The notes under the pieces: model-generated
What the model saw: only the letters and a program-made list of their open reading frames with translations
Databases searched by the model: none
What the model was told of the DNA's origin: nothing
Position numbers and translations under genes: made by a program
From: Maribacter aquimaris
Lineage (GTDB): Bacteria > Bacteroidota > Bacteroidia > Flavobacteriales > Flavobacteriaceae
Direction of reading: 5' to 3'
Assembly (NCBI RefSeq): GCF_014596745.1
Contig: NZ_JABTCF010000001.1
Span: 682,001-746,000, forward strand
DNA: 64,000 bases
Shown here: positions 55,793 to 64,000 of the stretch, one piece after another
How positions within the stretch are numbered: the stretch's first letter is position 1
How the letters are laid out: each line of letters starts with the position of its first letter

Positions 55793-57934
55793 ATGCGATA
55801 CCCTATGCGAACCATATTACTATTGTTATTAACGTCACTGCAATTCTCTTTTATAGCCATTGGGGACAAAGATAAATTCCGACAAGATGTTGCCGTGATG
55901 CATGGTAGCGCACAGGGGCTCCCACAAGGTGCCATTGATAAAATACAGCTCTATAACCAATCACCCTTGGCAGTAGCTACCGGGGGAACCTACCAATGGA
56001 ATGGAAGCCAATGGACAAGGTCAAAGGTTTCCTCCCAGTATAATTCAATCACCCAATTTAAAAAATTGCCCGAGGGTTGCGGAAAAGTACTCTCCGAAGT
56101 AACCAATAATGGAGACACCTATATAGGTTGCGAAAACGGTCTTTTCATTAAAACCCGAAAAAACAGATGGCAACAGGTATTGCCCTCCGATGAAAACTAT
56201 AGTTGGGCATTGAAAAATGTGGCGGCCTTGGTAGTCGATTCAGACGGTAATCTATGGTTTGGATCCAAAGAGGGTATTGGAAAGAACACCAACGGAACAT
56301 GGCATTTGTTTACCGGAAAGGAAGGCCTTCCGTATAACAGGTTCACCTGTGCTTCGGCAGGACCTAAGGGTGAAGTTTGGTTCGGTACGGAAAATGGAGC
56401 CATAAGGGCCGAAAACAACTATTTTTACTATCGTTCTACACGGCGTTGGCTGCCTGATAATCGGGTTAATGATATTGCCGTTGATAAGGATGGTACGGCT
56501 TGGATTGCTACGAACAAAGGTATAGCCCAGATTATATCCAAGGAGATGACCTATGAGGAAAAAGCGGCTCATTTTACCAAACTTACAGAGGAAAGGCATA
56601 ATAGAATGGGCTTCATTTGTCAAAATCACCTCAGCGAGCAATTCAACATAGACAGTTATGAACTTGCCATCTCCGACAACGACGGCCAATATACCGCTAT
56701 GTACGGGGCCGCACAGGCTTTTCGATATGCGACTACCGGAGATAAGGAAGCCAAAAAATTAGCAGACAGAAGCTTTAAGGCCGTAAAGTGGCTGGTCGAT
56801 ATCACTTCAGTACCTGGTTTTCCTGCACGGGTTATCATACCCGTTGATTGGCATGAACCGGTAAACGAACAGTACAGCAAGGAGTACAATAAAAGACATC
56901 AAAAAAATGATCCTTTCTGGAAGGATATCTTTCCCCGTTTTCCGCTAAGCGAAGATGGCAAGTACCGATGGAAATGTGACACCAGCTCGGATGAATTGGC
57001 AGGGCATTACTTCTATTATGGTGTCTACTATGACCTTGTCGCCGAAACCGAAGAAGAGAAAGCCGCAGTTAAACAAGTGGTCGCCGATGTTACCGACCAC
57101 CTTATCCGCCATAGTTTCAAATTGGTCGACTACGATGGTAAACCCACACGTTGGGGCAGCTTTGACCCCGACTATTTCAACTCCATTTGGGGTTGGGATC
57201 AACGCGGCCTGAATTCGATGATGATGCTTTCCTTTCTCAATGTAGCCAGCCATGTTACCGAAGATCCAAAATATGATGAAGTGGCCAAAATGCTACGCGA
57301 CGAGGAACACTACCATATCAATGCCATGCATCCCAAGGAATTTTTTCCTCCTGAAAATGTAGTCCCATGGGACAATAACCTAGGATTGATGAGCTTCTAC
57401 GGTTTGATCAATTATGAAAAAGACCCCGAACTCCTTATGATGTATCGCCTTTCCCTGGAATATGCCTGGTTAAATATCAGCAAACAAAAGAATGCCTTTT
57501 GGGACGGACTTTACGGAGCATTGGCGAACACTTTTACCAAAAAAGTAAACGAAGGCTATTTCAATACCGATGAACTGTTCAAGGAAAATCCCTTGTTTGC
57601 CCAATCGGTCATTGACCGCTATGGAAAAAGCAGCCTCGATACCCAATATATCAAGGAAACCTTACAACGTATCCCCTTAGACCTTATCGGATATGAAATG
57701 GACAACACCCATCGTCTGGATGTTCTTTTCGACCCTACCCCTGCCCAGGAAGCTGATATGGGGTGGCGTGTAGACTCCTATGCCCTTCCTATTGACGAAC
57801 GTGGACATGTTCGATTGGACAGGGATGCCTTTGACCTACACGATTCAGAAGGAAATGGCTATTCGGAACACGAAGGTACTTTCTATCTTTTACCCTATTA
57901 CTTTGCGAAGTACCATGATTTAATTCCCCAGTAA
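55793..57934 (+). CDS. PAT family protein D: propeller plus alpha-rich domain
   Basis: 713 aa from 55793; an ATG at 55805 is an equal alternative, and the open frame beginning at 55691 overlaps PAT-C. Signal peptide MRTILLLLLTSLQFSF. Shorter N-terminal propeller (LWFGSKEGIGK, VWFGTENGAIR, AWIATNKGIAQI) with RRWLPDNRVNDIAVDKDG shared with PAT-B. C-terminal motifs: ISDNDGQYTAMYGAAQAFRY, GFPARVIIPVDWHEP, RWKCDTSSDELAGHYF, DGKPTRWGSFDP, PLDLIGYEMDNTHRLDV and LLPYYFAKY. Groups with B. No HTH or kinase. The gene converges on the MFS gene. Confidence 0.83.
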   Translation: MRYPMRTILLLLLTSLQFSFIAIGDKDKFRQDVAVMHGSAQGLPQGAIDKIQLYNQSPLAVATGGTYQWNGSQWTRSKVSSQYNSITQFKKLPEGCGKVLSEVTNNGDTYIGCENGLFIKTRKNRWQQVLPSDENYSWALKNVAALVVDSDGNLWFGSKEGIGKNTNGTWHLFTGKEGLPYNRFTCASAGPKGEVWFGTENGAIRAENNYFYYRSTRRWLPDNRVNDIAVDKDGTAWIATNKGIAQIISKEMTYEEKAAHFTKLTEERHNRMGFICQNHLSEQFNIDSYELAISDNDGQYTAMYGAAQAFRYATTGDKEAKKLADRSFKAVKWLVDITSVPGFPARVIIPVDWHEPVNEQYSKEYNKRHQKNDPFWKDIFPRFPLSEDGKYRWKCDTSSDELAGHYFYYGVYYDLVAETEEEKAAVKQVVADVTDHLIRHSFKLVDYDGKPTRWGSFDPDYFNSIWGWDQRGLNSMMMLSFLNVASHVTEDPKYDEVAKMLRDEEHYHINAMHPKEFFPPENVVPWDNNLGLMSFYGLINYEKDPELLMMYRLSLEYAWLNISKQKNAFWDGLYGALANTFTKKVNEGYFNTDELFKENPLFAQSVIDRYGKSSLDTQYIKETLQRIPLDLIGYEMDNTHRLDVLFDPTPAQEADMGWRVDSYALPIDERGHVRLDRDAFDLHDSEGNGYSEHEGTFYLLPYYFAKYHDLIPQ

Positions 57935-57985
57935 GGCAAATCGGAAAGTACTAAAACAAGCCTCCTATTTTTCCCAAGGCAAAGC

Positions 57986-59218
57986 CTAATTTTGCGCTTC
58001 GACTTGGGCGAATTCATTGGCTCCGGGTTTATACCCATTTACTGCATAATAAATGATAAATGCGTAACATAGAAGTGGTAATATATAGGAAAGATGGAGT
58101 CCGATAGCCGGCATATCGGCTAAAACCCCTTGCAACAGGGGTAATATCGCCCCGCCCACCGGTGCCATTACCAAAATACCAGCAGCCTTGTTCGTGTATT
58201 TACCAAGTCCCTTAATGGCCAAGGTGAAAATATTGGACCACATTATCGAATTAAACAGGCCAACGGCCAGCATGGCCCACATGGCAACATAACCATTGGT
58301 GAGTATCGTCACGGCCAGCAACAGAACAGATGCCAATGCGGAAAAACACAATACTTTTTGGGCACTGGCCTTTTGTAGAATAGCTGATCCCAAAAAACGA
58401 CCGATCATCAATCCGGCCCAATAAAGAGGAATATAGGTCGCCGCTTTTTTCTCGGCAAATCCAGCAATATGGGGTTCTCCCAAAAAGTTCACGATAAAAC
58501 TGCCTATGGCCACTTCTGCACCGACATATAACATCAAAGCAATGACACCCAAACGCAATTGCCTGAATTTCAAAACATTCCCCTTAACTTTCACCCCATC
58601 GGTTTCCAACACTTTCGGTAGCTTCAGAAAAAAGAAAACAACAGCTATCAAAAAGGCAAAAATCGCCAAGCCAACATATGGACCTTCTACAGCGGCAGCA
58701 GCCTCTTTTGGCGTATTATAATGTCCCAATATCAAATAGCCACCTGCCAAGGGTGCCAATGTGGTGGCCAAGGAATTGATGCCCTGTGCCAAATTCAACC
58801 GACTGGAAGCCGTTTCGGGCTTCCCTAAAATAATCACATAGGGGTTCGCCACTACCTGAAGGATCACACTACCGGTAGCCATGGTAAACAATCCGAATAA
58901 AAACAACGGATACGAAACAGCCCAAGAAGCCGGTAAGAACAAGAGCGCCCCCAAACCAATCGTGATCAATCCCGCAGAGATACCCTTTTTATATCCAATA
59001 CGTTCAACGAGTAAACTAGCTGGAATCGCCATTAAGAAATATGCCCCAAAGAAACAGAACTGTATCAGCATCGTCTCGGTGTAGTTCATATCGAATAGGC
59101 CCTTGAAATGGGGAATCAATATGTCGTTTAAGGAAACAATGGCCCCCCAAATAAAAAATAGTGAAGTCATTAAGGCAAAAGCACCCCTAAAATTATTCGT
59201 CTGTGTTGCGTTCTTCAA
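57986..59218 (-). CDS. FucP-type MFS sugar transporter
   Basis: 410 aa, twelve helices, of the fucose:proton symporter / NagP group: FFIWGAIVSLNDILIPHFKG in helix 1, QFCFFGAYFLMAIPASLLVE in helix 2, QVVANPYVIILGKPETASSR and LNLAQGINSLATTLAPLAGG in helices 4-5. Members import fucose, glucose, galactose or N-acetylglucosamine with protons. Last gene of the ROK-SIS operon, so the imported sugar is probably the ROK kinase substrate. Confidence 0.93.
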   Translation of the reverse strand: MKNATQTNNFRGAFALMTSLFFIWGAIVSLNDILIPHFKGLFDMNYTETMLIQFCFFGAYFLMAIPASLLVERIGYKKGISAGLITIGLGALLFLPASWAVSYPLFLFGLFTMATGSVILQVVANPYVIILGKPETASSRLNLAQGINSLATTLAPLAGGYLILGHYNTPKEAAAAVEGPYVGLAIFAFLIAVVFFFLKLPKVLETDGVKVKGNVLKFRQLRLGVIALMLYVGAEVAIGSFIVNFLGEPHIAGFAEKKAATYIPLYWAGLMIGRFLGSAILQKASAQKVLCFSALASVLLLAVTILTNGYVAMWAMLAVGLFNSIMWSNIFTLAIKGLGKYTNKAAGILVMAPVGGAILPLLQGVLADMPAIGLHLSYILPLLCYAFIIYYAVNGYKPGANEFAQVEAQN

Positions 59219-59260
59219 TGGTATGGATTTAAGTTGTTATTGTACTAGAGGTCCTTGGTT

Positions 59261-60640
59261 TTAACGGGTAAGGGCACCATGCAGTTCTAAAATGAATATC
59301 TGTTTATACAGATTGCTTTGAACACCGTCTATACTTCGTGAACTGGTTGCACTGGGCACATCGACATTATAGGCCAGAATTTTTCCATCGGGGGATACAA
59401 CCAAAGCTTCCCGGTTCAAATCACTAGGAGTCAATACAATCGATTTTCCAAAGCCATCCGGACCACCAACAAAACTGGCATAAACTTTTCCATCACTGAT
59501 GGAAAACAACCATTGATCGGAAGGATGCCAACGGACATAACCGGCATCTGTAGTATAATGTGTGACCTGCATCGGTCTGCTTTTCGGATCTACCGCTAAA
59601 TCGGAACCGCCAACCGGAATTACAAAAACTTGTAATACGCCCTTTTCATCCTTTGATAAATAAGCGATCTGTTCGCCGGAGTATGACCCCCGCACAATAC
59701 CCTCATCATTGGTACTATGGGTCAATCTTTTTATTTTGATACCCTTGGGAGGTTCCGGATAATTAGTTGCATCACCGGAATACGCCGACGTAATATCGAC
59801 GGTACTAGGTATCTCAGCGACGAAAAGCGAAGTTTCATAATCCACTCCGTTTTCGGCACGTACCTTTCCTATAAAGGCACGTTTGGATCCTAAGGAATCG
59901 ACCCAAGAATCACCGTAGGCCTTTTCGATTTCCCCTGGTTTTGATTCCCCTTTTTTAGCAGGTTTCAATAAGACCGCAAAATAATGGCTAAATCCTTCCG
60001 GAGTACTCTTGTTAGCTTCCATATATCCGATGGTACGGTCATAGTCCTGTTGCAGAAAGTCATCATAGGTGAAACCGATACGCTTCCCATTCCTGGAATA
60101 TTCATGTCGGTGGGTGCCCCCTCGTTGTGCTCCCGGAGTGGTTGGTCTATCGGTGGCCACGTCCCTTAAGTCGGCAATTGAAAATTCTCCCTTTCCATCG
60201 GCACTGACGATGGCCCCATTTCTGTTGCGTATGTCATAATACCCCCTTGCATCAACTTCCTCCAATTGGGGACCATGGATAAAAACCACCTTGTTTTCAG
60301 TAGGATGATACGAAACCGCGGCAACACCAGGAGCACCATGCTCCCCGGAAACGGATTCCGGTTGCCATAGGACGGTTTCCTCTCCCGTAGCCAAGGCTAC
60401 TTTTTCAATGGACTTACTATTGGCCAGATTGGTATTGAACACCATATAACGTGTATCGTAACACAAAAAGCGTCCGTCTGGGGAGAAATTATCATTGTTA
60501 TCCAGGGCGTGTGTCTTTGCATTGAAGGTGAGCTGTTTTTCGGTCATGATGTTGTTTTTGGAGGTTACTCGTTGCTTACAACCTAACATGAGGAAAAAGA
60601 CCATAATCAATAAGGAACCTGTGATTTTTAAAGTGCGCAT
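59261..60640 (-). CDS. DUF3748-like beta-propeller lipoprotein
   Basis: 459-aa lipoprotein (LLIMVFFLMLGC, Cys21). TolB/WD40-like propeller with repeats such as NDNFSPDGRFLCYDTRYM, AAVSYHPTENKVVFIHGP, RHEYSRNGKRIGFTYDD, YVRWHPSDQWLFSISDG and ALVVSPDGKILAYNVD. By eye it fits DUF3748. The binding partner is unknown. Placed 42 bp before the MFS gene and 53 bp after the SIS gene. Confidence 0.8.
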   Translation of the reverse strand: MRTLKITGSLLIMVFFLMLGCKQRVTSKNNIMTEKQLTFNAKTHALDNNDNFSPDGRFLCYDTRYMVFNTNLANSKSIEKVALATGEETVLWQPESVSGEHGAPGVAAVSYHPTENKVVFIHGPQLEEVDARGYYDIRNRNGAIVSADGKGEFSIADLRDVATDRPTTPGAQRGGTHRHEYSRNGKRIGFTYDDFLQQDYDRTIGYMEANKSTPEGFSHYFAVLLKPAKKGESKPGEIEKAYGDSWVDSLGSKRAFIGKVRAENGVDYETSLFVAEIPSTVDITSAYSGDATNYPEPPKGIKIKRLTHSTNDEGIVRGSYSGEQIAYLSKDEKGVLQVFVIPVGGSDLAVDPKSRPMQVTHYTTDAGYVRWHPSDQWLFSISDGKVYASFVGGPDGFGKSIVLTPSDLNREALVVSPDGKILAYNVDVPSATSSRSIDGVQSNLYKQIFILELHGALTR

Positions 60641-60693
60641 TTATATAATTGTTACTTTAACAGCTACTAGATAAAATACTTATTTTCAGAATC

Positions 60694-61329
60694 TTAAAAG
60701 AAAGTCTCTTCGACCATGATACAAAGGGCATGGTATATGGGTAAATGATATTCCTGTACCGCTGCGGTGTTCGTCACCGGAACGCATACTGCCACATCGC
60801 ATAACGATTTGATCTTGCCCCCCGTTTCCCCAAGCAAGCCTACGACCTTCATCCCCAAAGCCTTTGCGGTAATACATGCATCCAAAACATTGACGGAATT
60901 CCCAGAGGTGCTAATAGCCAATAAAACGTCATTCTTACGACCATAGCCCAACACTTGTTGTGCAAAAATGAAATCGCCCCCTATATCATTTGAAATCGCG
61001 GAAACCAAACCCCCATGGGCATTCAATGAAATTGCCGGCAATCCCCTTTCCAGTTTCGATGCCAGTATCGCCCCCCTTTCCCCTGAACTTTCAAGAATAT
61101 TTTTTTTGAATTCATTGGTAACAGGGCGTTTTTTGGAAAAGCTTTTCATCAATTCCCCCACGATATGATCCGAATCGGAAGCACTTCCCCCGTTTCCACA
61201 AATCAATAATTTACCCTCGTTTCGATAACATTCGACCCATGTTTCACCTGCTTGTATAACTGATTCCTTACAAGTTTCAAGTGCTGGATACCGTTGTATT
61301 AAATCCTGGACTATATCTTCTATGTTCAT
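60694..61329 (-). CDS. SIS-domain sugar-phosphate isomerase, GmhA-like
   Basis: 211-aa cytosolic SIS protein. LLICGNGGSASDSDH (41-55) and LLAISTSGNSVNV are the phosphosugar-binding loops, and QEYHLPIYHALC carries the C-terminal Glu/His pair used by phosphoheptose isomerase. Here, in an operon with ROK kinase and sugar permease and not with lipopolysaccharide genes, it more likely isomerises or carries a phosphorylated sugar from the catabolic route. Gap of 65 bp to the ROK gene. Confidence 0.85.
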   Translation of the reverse strand: MNIEDIVQDLIQRYPALETCKESVIQAGETWVECYRNEGKLLICGNGGSASDSDHIVGELMKSFSKKRPVTNEFKKNILESSGERGAILASKLERGLPAISLNAHGGLVSAISNDIGGDFIFAQQVLGYGRKNDVLLAISTSGNSVNVLDACITAKALGMKVVGLLGETGGKIKSLCDVAVCVPVTNTAAVQEYHLPIYHALCIMVEETFF

Positions 61330-61394
61330 ATCAACTTCTTATCATTTACCCTAAGGGTAATTCCTATTAATTTCAATTCTCCCCCTTCCCCATT

Positions 61395-62378
61395 TTATTG
61401 CATGGCCACACCTAAAGCCGCGTAATCCCCAATTTTATCACCGAGTTTCGCAGGTAAAATACGACATACTTCCAAGGCTTCGGGAATGGCTTCTTTTTCA
61501 AGCACTTTGTAGACCAATGGTTTTAACAAAGCTTCATTTCTAGCATAAATACTACCGATGACAATACATTCGGGATTCAAAGTATCTATAAGTATGGCCA
61601 GTGCCTTACCGAGATACTCCGCAGAAATTTTCACGACTTCCAATGCCACCCAATCACCCTGAAGGGCCGCGGCAAAAACCGATTTAGCCGTAATGGTATC
61701 GATATCTTCCGCTGAGGGACAAAATCCGACAGTTATACCGTTCTTTAATTTATGTTCAACGGTACTTTTGGCTAACTTGGCAACACCTCCCCCACTACAA
61801 AATCCTTCAAATGACCCCGCTTTCCCAAAACCAACAGGTCCGTCTTCAGCCATACGTATATGCCCTACTTCCCCTCCTAGGTCATTGGTCCCAGAGTATA
61901 TTTTTCCATTCAGTATGAGTCCAGCCCCCATTCCTGTCCCAAAAGTCAAAAAGATCATATTCTCAGTGCCTTTGCCGGCACCCATCATCCACTCGGCCAG
62001 GGCACAGGCATTGGCATCGTTTTGGATCGCTACATCTATTCCAAATTCCTTCTCAAGAATCTCTACTATTGGAATATTATCCCAGCCCGGCAAATTGGGC
62101 GGCGATTTTATCAATCCCTTCTTAGAATCAAGGGGACCCCCACAACTTATTCCGATTTTCACCAGTTTTTTACGATCGTACTTTTCGAACAGCAGGTGGA
62201 TATGCTGTTTAAATTCATCTAGGATAATGGTTGGGCCACGCTCCACTTTAGTTTCAAAGAACACCTTCTCGTAGATGTTGAAATCTTTATCACCTAACAC
62301 GATGGCGCATTTAGTGCCGCCAATATCCAAGCCGAGGTAAAGGCCCGAAGTCTCTTTGAAATGGTTCGGTTTCATCAT
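61395..62378 (-). CDS. ROK-family sugar kinase without the zinc cysteines
   Basis: 327 aa. ATP phosphate loop LDIGGTKCAIV (18-28), catalytic Asp121 in IQNDANACALAEW, FGTGMGAG, and GGEVGHIRM with the His173 substrate/zinc ligand. The usual C-x-C-G-x-x-G-C motif reads VGFGKAGSF (182-190): all three cysteines are replaced. Zinc-free ROK kinases exist, so activity is possible but the site is altered. It would phosphorylate a hexose or N-acylhexosamine brought in by the MFS permease. Confidence 0.9.
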   Translation of the reverse strand: MMKPNHFKETSGLYLGLDIGGTKCAIVLGDKDFNIYEKVFFETKVERGPTIILDEFKQHIHLLFEKYDRKKLVKIGISCGGPLDSKKGLIKSPPNLPGWDNIPIVEILEKEFGIDVAIQNDANACALAEWMMGAGKGTENMIFLTFGTGMGAGLILNGKIYSGTNDLGGEVGHIRMAEDGPVGFGKAGSFEGFCSGGGVAKLAKSTVEHKLKNGITVGFCPSAEDIDTITAKSVFAAALQGDWVALEVVKISAEYLGKALAILIDTLNPECIVIGSIYARNEALLKPLVYKVLEKEAIPEALEVCRILPAKLGDKIGDYAALGVAMQ

Positions 62379-62443
62379 TTATATCGTATTGTGTTGCTTA
62401 AATAACCAAGGTATGTACCCTGGATAGATCAATAAGAACATAG

Positions 62444-64000
62444 TTATTGTTTTAATATCCATACATCGGTAACCCTCGATTGTTTTCTCCAATTTAAATG
62501 TTCCTCATCGGGCTTATCAAAGGTTATCTTCAATTTCCCTTCTTGGATCAGATCTTTTGGAAGCGGAAATTCCTTAAATTGTTCAAATCCTTTTTCGTAT
62601 TTGGTAGGCTTTAATCGTTGGCCGTTAGCCCGCAAAAGCGCCTCCCCATATCCTGACACACGTATAAGGTAATTGGCCTCGGCATCAAGTCCGTCATATT
62701 CCAAGGTTGGGGAAAACTGAAATAATTGGGTGGATAACCGTTTTCTGCTTACCCCGTCATTTTCCCATAAATAGTCAATAGCATCATCGGTCTCGGAAGT
62801 GACGTGCTTGGCATCAGCACTTGAAATATTGTCATAAAAACTTCCTTCTCCGGGGAATTCATACGTTCTAATAAAATCAAGTCTGGCCAATTTTTCTTTT
62901 TCTGTAGGAAGTTTTTTTACTTTTTCGAATTCATCCTCGAGCCACCATCGATTATTCAAAGGGTAATCTATAAAGTCTAGAATAGCACCACGTTCCGCAC
63001 TTCTGGCATTGTATTTAGACACACTGGTCTGCGCCCCAATGGAGTTAAAAAGCGCCTCGGCATAGTCAAAAACCTTTTGTTTTAAATTTTGGGCCACCAA
63101 CTCGGTATCCGCCTTTTCCAAATAAACAAGGGCATCATTGATAGCTTTCCCCGTCCCAATCGTATTCGCCTTGGCTAGAACGTCATAGGCTTTCGATTCG
63201 AGACCTTTTTCATAGGTAAGCCTTTCTTTAATATAGGCATCGTAATACGCACGCATAACCAATTGCTGCCACCTCCAATTGTCGGCCAACTCCGGGTATT
63301 GGGTTTCCATCTTTTGCCATAGGGCCAAGGTTGTCGTAATAACTTCATTATCTAAAGCCGGACCTACCCAATTCTGTTCCAAGGCAAAAATTCCTTTAGT
63401 GGCCTCTTCGGCGACTTTTGGCCCAAAGAAAAACTGGCAGTACTCAAAGATAATACCGTGTACATCTTGCTTGGAATCCCAACCCAACTGGCTCCAAACC
63501 ACTTTATTCACATCATCATGAGATCCATCGGAATAGGTGATAAAACCATCGGTATACCCAATATCCTTATGAAACAGCTTGGTATATTGAAGCGGTTGCG
63601 GATTACAGGGTTCCCGCCCCAAGGTCAATGCAAATGCTTGATCCCAGCGCTCTACAGGATAGTGGCACCGTACCGTATGGGTGATATCGGGATAAAATCG
63701 ATGTAAGTATTTTTTAGGCAAGAGCTCACGCTCAACTTCTATGGGCGGACTACTGGGTCCATAAACAAGTCCTTTCAACCAATCGGGATTATCAGTTTTC
63801 AGATACTCGAAAAAGTAAGAAACTTTCTCTTCGTTGAAACCCTGTAGGGATACCCATATTCCTGCATCGGGATGATATTTTTTTAATACTACGGATAGAT
63901 CCTTGAGGTAAGGTATCAATTGGGAAGGATGGTTTTCACCTGGATCGCCTCCAGGCACAAATACCCCATCCAATCTTGGACAACGGGCATAGAAGGCCTC
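62444..64000 (-). CDS. Glycosidase-like protein, partial (5' end beyond window)
   Basis: The frame is open to the right edge (it begins EAFYARCPRLDGVFVPGG at 64000), so the N-terminus lies outside; 518 residues are visible. The first part looks like a beta/alpha-barrel hydrolase (DGVFVPGGDPGENHP, GIWVSLQGFNEE, DDVNKVVWSQLGWDSKQDVH, IIFEYCQFFFGP), followed by a helical region (about 190-320) and a C-terminal beta domain (YLIRVSGYGEALLRANGQ, ending VTDVWILKQ). The pattern recalls alpha-glucuronidase- or hexosaminidase-like families, but I cannot assign one. Upstream partner of ROK, SIS and MFS in one operon. Confidence 0.7.
   Translation of the reverse strand, partial: EAFYARCPRLDGVFVPGGDPGENHPSQLIPYLKDLSVVLKKYHPDAGIWVSLQGFNEEKVSYFFEYLKTDNPDWLKGLVYGPSSPPIEVERELLPKKYLHRFYPDITHTVRCHYPVERWDQAFALTLGREPCNPQPLQYTKLFHKDIGYTDGFITYSDGSHDDVNKVVWSQLGWDSKQDVHGIIFEYCQFFFGPKVAEEATKGIFALEQNWVGPALDNEVITTTLALWQKMETQYPELADNWRWQQLVMRAYYDAYIKERLTYEKGLESKAYDVLAKANTIGTGKAINDALVYLEKADTELVAQNLKQKVFDYAEALFNSIGAQTSVSKYNARSAERGAILDFIDYPLNNRWWLEDEFEKVKKLPTEKEKLARLDFIRTYEFPGEGSFYDNISSADAKHVTSETDDAIDYLWENDGVSRKRLSTQLFQFSPTLEYDGLDAEANYLIRVSGYGEALLRANGQRLKPTKYEKGFEQFKEFPLPKDLIQEGKLKITFDKPDEEHLNWRKQSRVTDVWILKQ

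Noticed and set aside
1-64000. Mobile element or CRISPR array
   Set aside because: No transposase, integrase, terminal repeats, or regularly spaced direct repeats with spacers were seen; the 21-bp repeats are two-copy promoter elements.

Overview
This 64 kb window is best read as a carbohydrate-utilisation island from a member of the Bacteroidota, most likely a marine Flavobacteriaceae; I cannot name the genus. The signs are a SusC/SusD pair with a PKD lipoprotein, many lipoprotein signal peptides, Bacteroidota-type -7 boxes (TAnnTTTG), low GC, and a dense set of exported sulfatase, esterase, phosphoesterase and glycosidase genes. There are no rRNA or tRNA genes, insertion sequences or CRISPR arrays that I can see.

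Layout, left to right. 0.4-10 kb: a sulfatase, a glycerophosphodiesterase, an FG-GAP lipoprotein and two large proteins of a four-member family (here PAT: propeller plus alpha-rich C-terminal domain). 7.8-15.2 kb (minus): an operon of aldolase, Na+ symporter, Gfo/Idh oxidoreductase, metallophosphatase and one PAT protein, divergent from the only regulator seen, an AraC-family activator (15.3-16.2 kb). 16.2-21.4 kb (minus): PHP phosphoesterase, GH31, a polytopic membrane protein and a ferric-reductase-like membrane protein. 21.9-28 kb (minus): PKD lipoprotein, SusC, SusD. 28.2-37.1 kb (plus): three ceramidase-like hydrolases, a PqaA-type hydrolase, an alpha/beta hydrolase, a YdjC-type deacetylase and a sialidase-like protein. 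37.1-42.2 kb (minus): two metallophosphatases, a divergent DapA-like protein and a HAD protein. 42.5-50.7 kb: a cytochrome c/FG-GAP protein, a DUF6807 lipoprotein, a Tat-exported oxidoreductase, a frameshifted esterase, a metallophosphatase and a 2-hydroxyacid dehydrogenase. 50.9-57.9 kb (plus): GH92 and two more PAT proteins. 58-64 kb (minus): a partial unknown hydrolase, ROK kinase, SIS isomerase, propeller lipoprotein and FucP-type MFS transporter.

Inferred logic: surface and periplasmic enzymes strip sulfate, phosphate, acyl and mannosyl or glucosyl groups from a complex glycan or glycolipid. SusCD imports oligomers; the SSS and MFS permeases import monomers. The aldolases, oxidoreductases, ROK kinase and SIS protein process them inside. 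The substrate cannot be fixed from sequence alone.

Two observations stand out. (1) Ten promoters over about 48 kb share a direct repeat (GTTAAnATA-like, second copy 21 bp downstream) placed 27-28 bp upstream of a -7-like octamer. This is the architecture expected for an AraC-family activator, so the AraC gene in the window may control the whole island. (2) The four PAT paralogues join a sensor-type propeller to an alpha-rich domain with invariant TSSDE..GH and DGKxTxWG motifs that I do not recognise as a described enzyme family.
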